In this document: piece after piece, positions 6,423 to 12,804 of the stretch
How positions within the stretch are numbered: position 1 is the stretch's first letter
Layout: the number at the start of each line of letters is the position of its first letter
Assembly: GCA_050946115.1 (NCBI GenBank)
Contig: JBMNUF010000038.1
Location: forward strand, 1-12,804
From: CAYFRC01 sp050946115
Lineage (GTDB): Bacteria; Bacillota; Clostridia; Christensenellales; Aristaeellaceae
Reading direction: 5' to 3'
DNA length: 12,804 nt
Program-made: the position numbers and the translations under genes
The notes under the pieces: generated by a model
Seen by the model: the letters and a program-made list of their open reading frames with translations, nothing else
The model's database searches: none
Told to the model about the DNA's origin: nothing

Positions 6423-8085
6423 AGAAGCGGTGCTGCCCGAGACGGCAAAGCGGCTCAAGGAACTGCTCGACGCGCTGCAGGAAGAAAAGCGAATCTCCGA
6501 AGAGAGCCGCGTCCTGTTTGTGAACGACGGCTCAAAGGACGCGACGTGGCGCATCATCAAAGACCTCAACAGGGCGGACGCGCGGTTTGTGGGGCTTTCG
6601 CTTTCGCGCAACAGGGGGCATCAGAACGCGCTGCTCGCGGGGCTCGAAGAAGCCTCTGTGAAATGCGACTGCGCGATCTCTCTGGATGCGGATTTGCAGG
6701 ACGACATCGGCGCGATCCGCGAAATGCTGAAAAAATACGCCGAGGGCTGCGAAATCGTCTACGGCGTGCGCAAAGCGCGGGAGAAGGACACGTTCTTCAA
6801 GCGCGCGACGGCACAGGGGTTTTATAGATTTATGCGCGCGATGGGTGCGGAGGTCGTATACAACCACGCGGACTACAGGCTGATGTCAAAGCGCGCGCTG
6901 CTATCGCTTCTCGAATACAAAGAGGTGCACCTGTTCCTGCGCGGCATCGTGCCGCAGCTGGGGTATAAGACCGCAGTCGTCGAGTATGCGCGCGGGGAGC
7001 GGTTCGCGGGCGAAAGCAAGTACCCGCTGCCGAAGATGATCGCGCTCGCGCTCGAAGGCATCACCTCCTTCAGCGTGAAGCCGATCCGCATGGTGTTCTT
7101 TCTGGGCATCGTCGTGTTTCTGATAAGCCTTTGCATGGTGCTGTGGGTGCTCATCCAAAAGGCGATCGGTTTGCCGGTCGCGGGCTGGAGCTCTCTGATG
7201 ATCTCCATCTGGATGCTGGGCGGGCTGCAGCTTCTATCCATGGGCATCATCGGCGAATACATCGGAAAGACCTACGGAGAGACGAAGCGGAGGCCGCGCT
7301 ATTTCATCGAGGAGCGCCTTATGGAACGAAGAGGGAGAAGCGCCGTGATCGAATACCACGAGAAGATCGATTCCACAAACCTGCGCGCAAAGGAGCTCGC
7401 GCGAAGCGGCGCGCAGCACGGCACGCTGGTATTAGCAAACGAACAGACCGCCGGGCGCGGCAGGCACGGGCGCGAATGGCTATCGCGCGCGAACCGCGGC
7501 GCGTGGATGAGCCTGATCCTTCGCCCGACGCACCTTCCGAAGGAGAGGGCACCCGAACCCGTGTTTGTGACGGCGGTCGCCCTCGCCAAGGTGCTGACCG
7601 AAATGGCGAATACGGGCGCGCGCATCAAATGGCCCAACGACATCGTGATGGACGGGAAGAAGGTCTGCGGCATGCTGCTGGAGGCTGCCGCTTCGGGCGA
7701 GGAGACGGATTGGATCGTCGCGGGGATCGGCGTGAACCTGTGGGGCAGCGATTTTCCCGAAGACCTTCCCTTCGCCGCGTCGGTCGAATCCGTTTCGGGC
7801 AGGAGCCTCGACAGGGACGAGTTCGTGCGCCGGTTCTTGGAGGAATTTGATATACTCTACGCCGCGTGGGAAGAAGGCGGCATACAAGGGATTCTTTCGG
7901 AATACAGGGCGTTTTCCGCGACGATCGGCGCGATGGTCAAGGCGTATCTCCCCGGCGGCGAAATCGTCGGCCGCGCAATAGACGTGCAGGAGGACGGTGC
8001 GCTCATCCTCGTGGAGGACAGCGGCGAAAGGCATGTGCTCTATGCGGGCGACGTATCCGTGCGCGGAATCATGGGTTATGCCTGA
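6388..8085 (+). CDS. Fusion: GtrB-type GT2 glycosyltransferase - BirA-type biotin-protein ligase
   Basis: One 565-codon frame joins two normally separate proteins. Residues 1 to about 310 form a GtrB/DPM1-like GT2 enzyme, which moves a sugar from a nucleotide donor to polyprenyl phosphate at the membrane: IPCYNEE (7-13), NDGSKD (46-51), the metal-binding DADLQDD (100-106), GESKY (208-212), then two membrane segments at about 233-256 and 270-292. Residues 312-565 form a class I biotin ligase without a DNA-binding domain: AGRGRHGR (355-362), KWPND (414-418), GMLLE (428-432), GIGVNL (446-451) and a C-terminal beta domain. Both parts look complete. GGGGAGGGAG at 6371-6380 supports the start. The ORF overlaps the heparinase-like gene by 35 nt. 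At the junction, M312 (7321) has GAGGAG six nt upstream, so a free ligase could also be made. No biotin carboxyl carrier protein is nearby. Confidence 0.88.
   Translation: MTLYIVIPCYNEEAVLPETAKRLKELLDALQEEKRISEESRVLFVNDGSKDATWRIIKDLNRADARFVGLSLSRNRGHQNALLAGLEEASVKCDCAISLDADLQDDIGAIREMLKKYAEGCEIVYGVRKAREKDTFFKRATAQGFYRFMRAMGAEVVYNHADYRLMSKRALLSLLEYKEVHLFLRGIVPQLGYKTAVVEYARGERFAGESKYPLPKMIALALEGITSFSVKPIRMVFFLGIVVFLISLCMVLWVLIQKAIGLPVAGWSSLMISIWMLGGLQLLSMGIIGEYIGKTYGETKRRPRYFIEERLMERRGRSAVIEYHEKIDSTNLRAKELARSGAQHGTLVLANEQTAGRGRHGREWLSRANRGAWMSLILRPTHLPKERAPEPVFVTAVALAKVLTEMANTGARIKWPNDIVMDGKKVCGMLLEAAASGEETDWIVAGIGVNLWGSDFPEDLPFAASVESVSGRSLDRDEFVRRFLEEFDILYAAWEEGGIQGILSEYRAFSATIGAMVKAYLPGGEIVGRAIDVQEDGALILVEDSGERHVLYAGDVSVRGIMGYA
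7309..7323 (+). promoter_or_regulatory. Internal RBS and ATG at the GT2-BirA junction
   Basis: GAGGAG (7309-7314), a 6-nt spacer and ATG (7321-7323) lie exactly where a stand-alone biotin ligase would start, in the same frame as the glycosyltransferase. This could be a relic of two separate genes or a working internal start giving a free ligase of 254 residues besides the fusion. Confidence 0.5.
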
Positions 8086-8145
8086 TCGCCGCGCGGAGAG
8101 GGCTACAACAAATACAGAAATTCATAGCGAAGGAGCGATGGAGAT

Positions 8146-10773
8146 ATGGTAACCATTCCCAAACCCGAATTCCCGCGCCCGGACAAGCAGCGGGATGCGT
8201 GGATGAACCTCAACGGACAGTGGGATTTCAGGCTCTTCCCGGCGGGCCGGGAGGATGCCGAAAAGGCGTTTGCGAAGAACCGCGCGGAATACGACCGCGA
8301 GATTGCTGTGCCGTTTTCGTGGGTCGCGCCGCTTTCGGGCGTTGCGGAGAACGTCGCGGGCATCGGCTGGTACAGGCGCAGCGTGCGGTACGAAAAGAAG
8401 GGGCTGCTCTTCCTCTGCTTCGGCGCGGTCGACTATATTTGCGATGTCTACGTGAACGGGAAGTGCGCGGGGCGCCATGTGGGCGGATATTCGCAGTTCG
8501 AGTTCGACGTGACGAACCTTTGGCAGGACGGCGAAAACACGATCGAGGTGCGCGCGGAGGACTACCGCTGCGAAACGCAGACCTACGGTAAGCAGGGTTA
8601 TGGCGATATTCAGGGCATATGGCAGACGGTGTGGCTCGAAGACAGGCCTGCTTCCTATATCGATTATTGGCGGACGGAGACGAAGATCACCGGCGATGTG
8701 CGGTTTTTCGTGCGCGCCAAGGCGGCGGACGGCGAGACCGTCACCGCATCCTTCGGCGGGCACAGTGCATCCGCAACCGTAAAGGGCGGCGCGGCGGAGA
8801 TCGCGCTTTCCATCCCCTCGCCCCGCCTTTGGTGCGTGGACGACCCCCATCTGTACGAGGGTACGCTCACGCTGGGGGACGATATCGTCTCCACCTACAT
8901 TGGCATCCGCGAGATCGCGACGGAAAACGTCGACGGGCGCGGCTACAAATGGATTCTCCTAAACGGCAAGCCCGTGTACCTCAACGGCACGCTCGACCAG
9001 GCGTTCAACCCGAAGGGACACTTCACCTATCCCACCGATAAGGACATGCGCGACGAGGCGTGGCGGCTCAAGCGGCTCGGGCTGAACATGGTGCGCATCC
9101 ACATCAAGCCCGAGGAACCGCGAAAGCTCTACTGGATGGACAAACTGGGAATCCTCGTCATGGAGGACGTTCCCTGTTTCTGGGGGCCGCCGGTTGCGGA
9201 GGCGAAAGCGGCGTATGAGGCGGAGCTTCCCGATATCATACGGCGCGACATCAACCACCCCTCGACGTTCGCGTGGGTCGTGTTCAACGAAAGCTGGGGG
9301 CTGCTCGACGGCCCGAAGGGCGAAAAGACCTACCTCCCCGAGACGCAGGAGTGGGTGCGCGAGATGTACCACAGGACGAAGGCGCTCGATCCGACGCGCA
9401 TCGTCGAGGACAACTCTCCCTGCCGCTACGACCACGTGGAAACGGACATCAATACGTGGCACTTCTACCTAAATTCCTACGAGATCGTGCGCGACCATAT
9501 TCGCAAGGTCGTCGACGAAACCTATCCCGGCTCGGAATTCAACTACATCGGCGGCAACAAACAGACCGATGCGCCGCTCATGAACAGCGAATGCGGCATG
9601 GTCTGGGGCGTGGAGGGCTCCGCGGGCGACAGCGACATCGCGTGGCAGTATCGCTACATGCTCAACGAGTACCGCCTGCACGAGAAGATCTGCGGCTTCG
9701 TGTTCACAGAATTCCACGATGTGGTGAACGAATTCAACGGCTATTACCGCATCGACGATACGGACAAGGACTTCGGCTATCAGGATTTCTGCCGTGGCAT
9801 GACCCTGAAGGATCTGCACGCGCCGGATTTCCTCGCCGTCGACTGCGCGCCCGTGCGCACGATGCAGGCGGGCGAAGAGGCGAAGGTGCCGCTCGTTCTC
9901 TCGAGCTTTACCGACGCGCATCACGGGAAAGCCTGCTCCGTTTCGTGGGAATTGTGGCACGAAGGGCTTTCGGGCCGCGTGAGCGACTGCAAGGGGTCGT
10001 TCCCGCTCCCGAAATTCGGGTACGGCACGACCGCGCTCGAACCGCTTTGCGTCAAAATGCCCAAGGGAAACGCCGTCGCGATTTTGAGTTTGTATCTCAA
10101 GGACGAAAACGGCGCGGTGCTTTCGAGAAACTTCACTACGTTTGACGTGCGCGCACCCCTTTCCAAGAATCGGTTTGAGGTGCCCGTATGCGGCGCATCC
10201 CACAGCGGCTTTACGCCCGCGTGGAACACCCTGATAGACGACAAGCTCTGCCTGGGCGGAAGCGGCGAGGCGACGTATGACATCGAACTGCCCGCGGATC
10301 GCGAAGAGATTTCTTTCATGAACATCTATATGGAGATCGCCTCCAAGCGCATCCTCAAGAAGGATTGCAAGGAGATCGGCGCGCCGCAGGAGGACCACGG
10401 CTTCATGCGCGGCTATCTCGTAGACAGGGGCGCGTTTGAAAACTCGTACTTCATGACGGACGAATCCCGCTTCCCGTCGGAAGTCGAGATTCTCGTAAAC
10501 GGAACCGTCGTCGAGGCGCTCGTTCTCGCGAACGACCCCGCGGACAGCAGGGGCGTGCTCTCCTGGCACAGGCAGCCCGAGCCGAGAAAGCTCGACGAAG
10601 CCGGCTCCTACGGCGAAAAGCACGTCCTGTCCGTTCCGAGCCGCCTCTTGCCCGAGATCGACGCGGCGGGGAAATTCACCCTCACGTTCCGCGTGAAAAA
10701 CGGCGGCGGGCTCGCGCTGTACGGGCGCAACTGCGGCAGATACGCGCACGGTCTCCTCGTGGAACTGCTCTGA
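8146..10773 (+). CDS. Glycoside hydrolase family 2 (beta-galactosidase/beta-glucuronidase-like)
   Basis: The 875-residue protein is a GH2 retaining beta-glycosidase. The N-terminal sugar-binding jelly roll spans about 15-165 (LNGQWDFRLF at 22-31; GIWQTVWLE at 157-165), followed by an immunoglobulin-like domain to about 265 and a TIM barrel from about 270 to 580. In the barrel FNES contains the acid/base E382 and NSECG the nucleophile E482, spaced 100 residues apart as usual for GH2. About 290 further residues form at least two beta-rich C-terminal domains that I cannot name. There is no signal peptide. ATG 8146 is supported by AAGGAG at 8130-8135; the earlier ATG at 8138 meets a stop at once. 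It lies 60 nt after the fusion gene and is probably the last gene of the cluster. Exact sugar specificity (Gal, GlcA, Man, others) cannot be read reliably. Confidence 0.92.
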   Translation: MVTIPKPEFPRPDKQRDAWMNLNGQWDFRLFPAGREDAEKAFAKNRAEYDREIAVPFSWVAPLSGVAENVAGIGWYRRSVRYEKKGLLFLCFGAVDYICDVYVNGKCAGRHVGGYSQFEFDVTNLWQDGENTIEVRAEDYRCETQTYGKQGYGDIQGIWQTVWLEDRPASYIDYWRTETKITGDVRFFVRAKAADGETVTASFGGHSASATVKGGAAEIALSIPSPRLWCVDDPHLYEGTLTLGDDIVSTYIGIREIATENVDGRGYKWILLNGKPVYLNGTLDQAFNPKGHFTYPTDKDMRDEAWRLKRLGLNMVRIHIKPEEPRKLYWMDKLGILVMEDVPCFWGPPVAEAKAAYEAELPDIIRRDINHPSTFAWVVFNESWGLLDGPKGEKTYLPETQEWVREMYHRTKALDPTRIVEDNSPCRYDHVETDINTWHFYLNSYEIVRDHIRKVVDETYPGSEFNYIGGNKQTDAPLMNSECGMVWGVEGSAGDSDIAWQYRYMLNEYRLHEKICGFVFTEFHDVVNEFNGYYRIDDTDKDFGYQDFCRGMTLKDLHAPDFLAVDCAPVRTMQAGEEAKVPLVLSSFTDAHHGKACSVSWELWHEGLSGRVSDCKGSFPLPKFGYGTTALEPLCVKMPKGNAVAILSLYLKDENGAVLSRNFTTFDVRAPLSKNRFEVPVCGASHSGFTPAWNTLIDDKLCLGGSGEATYDIELPADREEISFMNIYMEIASKRILKKDCKEIGAPQEDHGFMRGYLVDRGAFENSYFMTDESRFPSEVEILVNGTVVEALVLANDPADSRGVLSWHRQPEPRKLDEAGSYGEKHVLSVPSRLLPEIDAAGKFTLTFRVKNGGGLALYGRNCGRYAHGLLVELL

Positions 10774-10790
10774 TTGTATGGCTGCACGGT

Positions 10791-10820
10791 GCGCGGCGGA
10801 AAACCGCCGCGCGCCGCACT
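10791..10820 (+). terminator. GC-rich hairpin after the GH2 gene
   Basis: GCGCGGCGG (10791-10799) pairs perfectly with CCGCCGCGC (10804-10812) across an AAAA loop, 17 nt after the GH2 stop. It is a very stable stem but is followed only by a short CACTTT rather than a true U-tract, so it may be a weak terminator or a 3'-end stabilising structure for the operon transcript. Confidence 0.5.
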
Positions 10821-10856
10821 TTGGCAAAGAACGGCGAAATTTTCACGCAAAACCCC

Positions 10857-10886
10857 TTGACAAGACGGGATGCGGGCTGGTATAAT
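10857..10886 (+). promoter_or_regulatory. Promoter of tRNA-Leu
   Basis: A perfect TTGACA (10857-10862) and a perfect TATAAT (10881-10886) are 18 nt apart, and the -10 is extended by TGG. Transcription would begin around 10893, a few bases before the mature tRNA. The tRNA gene is thus independent of the upstream glycan cluster. Confidence 0.85.
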
Positions 10887-10896
10887 CGCTCGGTAA

Positions 10897-10975
10897 GCTG
10901 GTGTGGCGGAATGGCAGACGCACCGCACTCAAAATGCGGCGGGAAACCATGTGGGTTCGACTCCCACCACCAGCA
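10897..10975 (+). tRNA. tRNA-Leu (anticodon CAA)
   Basis: The 79-nt sequence folds into a class II tRNA. The acceptor arm GCTGGTG (10897-10903) pairs with CACCAGC (10968-10974), with A10975 as discriminator, as expected for bacterial leucine tRNAs. The anticodon stem CCGCA/TGCGG holds the loop CTCAAAA with anticodon CAA at 10930-10932, reading UUG. The variable region CGGGAAACCAT (10940-10950) forms a small GG-GAAA-CC arm, typical of tRNA-Leu. The T-arm is GTGGG-TTCGACT-CCCAC (10951-10967). The 3' CCA is not encoded and must be added enzymatically. Confidence 0.95.
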
Positions 10976-10992
10976 CTTTTTGTGCCCTTTTT
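10973..10992 (+). terminator. Possible tRNA terminator
   Basis: Just at the tRNA 3' end, GCAC (10973-10976) and GTGC (10982-10985) can pair around TTTTT, followed by CC and five T residues. The stem is short and overlaps the acceptor arm, so the call is weak. The T-run downstream of a folded tRNA may be enough to end transcription. Confidence 0.35.
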
Positions 10993-10996
10993 GCAG

Positions 10997-11035
10997 AAAA
11001 ACGCGGCGGGGATAGAACAATTTTCCCCGCCGCGT
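10997..11035 (-). terminator. Rho-independent terminator of the aldolase gene
   Basis: A perfect 12-bp stem, ACGCGGCGGGGA (11001-11012) with TCCCCGCCGCGT (11024-11035), encloses an 11-nt loop. On the minus strand it is followed directly by five T residues (10997-11001), giving a classic intrinsic terminator 16 nt after the aldolase stop codon. On the plus strand the stem lacks a U-tract but could still hinder convergent read-through from the tRNA. Confidence 0.85.
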
Positions 11036-11050
11036 GGTATTTGTCGAAAA

Positions 11051-12277
11051 TCAGTCTTCGAGGTTGAATGCCTTTTTGAGGTCTGCGATCTCCTCGTCCG
11101 TGATGTGCTGGATCGCGCCGATGTCGTGCGAAGAGATGATCGAGTGCGCCGTGGCTTCCGCGACCTCGAGGCGGTCAAACGCCTGTAAAAGCGTTGCGCC
11201 CGTCACGATCACGCAGTCGTTCTTGTAGATGACGGCGGGCACCTTCTGGCTGTACAGCGCCGCCGCTTCTGTCGGCCTTGTATACAGCTCCTCGTAGGGG
11301 CGCTTGCAGATTTCGCGCAGCTGGATATAGCTTTCCGGGATGGTGCGCGGGTCAAACGTCGCGTCCGTCACGGCGAATGCCATCACGTGCAGCGGATGCG
11401 CGAGCAAAATCGCGTTGATTTCGGGGTTCGCGTCGTAGATCGCCTGATGGATCGCGACCGCGCGGGAGGGGGTCTTGCCCTGCTCCTTCATGCCCGCCTT
11501 CACGCGTACGAGGTCTTCTTCCTCCAGATACGCCCTGTCCTTGCCGAACGGGGTGATGAGGAACGAGGAATCCTGCAGGCGCACGGAATACGTGCCGTGC
11601 GTCGCGCTGAACAGACCGTGGCGATAGCTCCTGCGGATGAGCGTGATCATGTCCCGCCGCGCCGCACATTCTTCGTTGGAGTGGGTCTTGGGGATGAAGT
11701 CGTCCATCAACAGGTGGTTGCGCGTGAGCGTTACGTTGATTGCCTCGCGCGTCAGGGAATTGGGCGTTCCGATTTTGTTTGCGACGATTTGGAGAGAAGC
11801 GACATATTCCATCGTTTCAAACTGCATGAACGCGGTGAACAGGTCTTTCGCGCCGATGCAGATGCCGTGGTTTTCGAGCAGCACGATGTTTATGCCGTTA
11901 TCAAATTTCTGTGCGATGTTTTCGCCGAGTTCTTCGCTTCCCGGAACCGCATAGGTCGCCATGGCGACCTCGCCGCAGGTGCGCGCGACGGTGGGGATGA
12001 GGCTTACATCCGGCAGCTTCCGCGCGATGGAAAACGCCACGAGGGAGGACGGGTGCGCGTGCAGCACCGATTTGATGTCGGGGCGCCTGCGGTATACGCT
12101 CTGGTGAAACGGCAGCTCGCTCAAGGGCTTGTGCACGCCCTCCACGGTGCCGTCACCATGTACGCAGACGATGTCCTGCCGCGTGAGGGCCCCCTTGTCG
12201 ATGCCCGCCGGGGTAATCCAGATATTGCCTTCGTTGTCGGAAATGGAAAGGTTTCCGCCGCTGATGGCACTGTTCAA
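11051..12277 (-). pseudogene. Tandem class II aldolase/adducin family protein, 5'-truncated by an IS
   Basis: About 408 codons with no internal stop encode two class II aldolase domains in tandem. These enzymes cleave sugar phosphates such as L-fuculose 1-phosphate using a His-bound metal. Domain 1 has SGGNLS, ITPAGI, the metal-binding HAH in VLHAHPS and the third ligand in LLENHG. Domain 2 has SATHGTYS and ITPFGK, but the His pair reads AHP without the first His and the later His is replaced (YKNDCV), so it is probably not catalytic. The gene normally needs 25-30 more residues before SGGNLS. Here the frame runs instead into antisense of the IS5-like transposase region, so the start codon and promoter are lost. 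The breakpoint lies between about 12266 and 12285; the end given is approximate. Its intact form could act on products of the neighbouring fucosidase pathway, which is inference. Confidence 0.75.
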
Positions 12278-12336
12278 ATTTTTCTGTAAACACGACTTCT
12301 GTGACGAAATTAGGGATATACCGCACAAAGCAGAAG

Positions 12337-12374
12337 ATGACGAAGCTCTATGAGTATGGTATAATAGCAACATG
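12337..12374 (+). promoter_or_regulatory. Transposase promoter, apparently leaderless start
   Basis: A perfect extended -10 (TGG then TATAAT at 12360-12365) has ATGACG (12337-12342) 17 nt upstream as a fair -35. The expected transcription start, about 7 nt after the -10, coincides with the ATG at 12372. No Shine-Dalgarno sequence precedes this ATG, so the mRNA would be leaderless or nearly so. Confidence 0.6.
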
Positions 12375-12804
12375 AACAAGCAGATGACGCTGAGCCTGCT
12401 TAGTGGCGAACTGGCGCAGGCAAGCACGAAGAAGAAAGAATTTCTGGCAAACATGAACAGGATTATTCCGTGGTCAGAGTGGGTAGCGATGGTAGAGCCG
12501 TACTACTACAAAGGGGAGCGCGGCAATAAGCCCTACGACCTGGAGTTAATGCTTCGGATCCATATGCTGCAGAAGCTGTACAACCTGGCCGATGCGGCGG
12601 TCATGAACGAGATCATTGACAGCCGGGTCTTCTCACAGTTCTGCGGGATAGATTCCAGCAATCAGGTGCCGGATGGAGATACTATTGGTCGTTTTCGGCA
12701 CATCCTTGAGCGAACCCATATGGGAGAGCGCTTCCTTGAGCAGGTTGTTGAGAAGCTGCGGAGCTGCAACTTACTGCTACAGAAAGGTACGATTGTCGAT
12801 TCTA
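12372..12804 (+). CDS. IS5-family transposase, N-terminal part (cut by the window end)
   Basis: The 144 codons visible match the N-terminal half of IS5-type DDE transposases. They contain the DUF772-like region with IIPWSEWVAMVEPYY (about 31-45), LELMLRIHMLQKLYNL (about 56-71), DSRVFSQFCGID and the conserved DTIGRFRHILE (about 103-113). The last residues, GTIVDS, contain the first catalytic Asp of the DDE triad (GTIVDAT in relatives). The remaining catalytic domain lies beyond the window. ATG at 12372 is chosen for its fit to the promoter; a second in-frame ATG four codons on has no better ribosome binding site. The gene reads away from the aldolase it truncates. No stop or frameshift is seen, so it could be an active copy. 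Confidence 0.88.
   Translation, partial: MNKQMTLSLLSGELAQASTKKKEFLANMNRIIPWSEWVAMVEPYYYKGERGNKPYDLELMLRIHMLQKLYNLADAAVMNEIIDSRVFSQFCGIDSSNQVPDGDTIGRFRHILERTHMGERFLEQVVEKLRSCNLLLQKGTIVDS

Larger units (their letters stand above)
12278..12804 (+). mobile_element. IS element (IS5-family), left end, running off the window
   Basis: Aldolase homology ends near 12277 and is replaced by non-coding sequence with TTTTCTGTAAAC (12281-12292) and CTTCTGTGA (12296-12304), then by a transposase gene reading out of the window. The same two blocks occur in the IS256-like end at the left of the window. The IS5-type element may therefore begin at about 12278, or it may be nested inside an IS256-type end and begin near 12312. 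The right end is not present, so boundaries and target duplication cannot be tested. Confidence 0.7.

Noticed and set aside
9469..10827. 452-codon open frame on the minus strand
   Set aside because: It is a shadow of the GH2 gene and runs through the hairpin behind it; no domain is recognisable.
12278..12454. Upstream extension of the aldolase frame on the minus strand
   Set aside because: It is antisense to the IS end and to the first codons of the IS5-family transposase; the translation has no aldolase similarity.
1..12804. Composite transposon bounded by related IS ends
   Set aside because: The two transposases belong to different families, both resident genes at the junctions look interrupted, and the interval holds a tRNA gene; independent insertions explain this more simply.
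1..12804. CRISPR array, riboswitch or toxin-antitoxin pair
   Set aside because: I saw no spaced direct repeats, no long structured leader and no pair of small overlapping genes; the intergenic gaps are all short.

Overview
The window looks like a chromosomal piece of a high-G+C Bacillota (Clostridia-type) genome, most likely an uncultured gut lineage. This is inferred from strong AGGAGG-type ribosome binding sites, consensus sigma-A promoters (TTGACA/TATAAT), a tRNA without encoded CCA, and G/C-ending codons in most genes. No species can be named from the sequence alone.

Layout. Positions 1-270 carry the 5' end of an IS256-family (mutator-type) transposase reading outwards on the minus strand, with an IS-like end. 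Positions 280-1122 (minus) encode an A+T-richer exported protein of unknown function whose 3' end touches that IS end. Positions 1225-3486 (minus) encode a complete cytoplasmic GH95 alpha-L-fucosidase with a perfect consensus promoter. Divergent from it is a compact plus-strand cluster: Gfo/Idh/MocA oxidoreductase (3646), heparinase II/III-like protein (4764, ATGA overlap), a 565-residue fusion of a GtrB-type membrane GT2 glycosyltransferase with a BirA-type biotin-protein ligase (6388, 35-nt overlap), and a GH2 glycosidase (8146, 60-nt gap). A tRNA-Leu(CAA) gene with its own promoter follows at 10897. On the minus strand, 11051 to about 12277 is a tandem class II aldolase gene that has lost its N-terminal codons to an IS end. 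The window closes with the first 144 codons of an IS5-family transposase (12372 onward).

Function. GH95, GH2, the heparinase-like protein and the oxidoreductase together suggest intracellular breakdown of an imported fucose- and possibly uronate-containing oligosaccharide. The class II aldolase downstream would fit deoxysugar-phosphate cleavage but is broken here. None of the four degradative proteins has a signal peptide, and no transporter or dedicated regulator lies in the window. The GT2-BirA fusion does not fit this catabolic theme and is the most unusual single gene. The intergenic region between GH95 and the oxidoreductase holds both promoters and a 9-bp inverted repeat that could be an operator.

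The two window ends carry transposase genes that point outwards, and their inward-facing ends share sequence blocks. Both resident genes next to them look truncated or interrupted. I found no CRISPR array, phage module or defence system.
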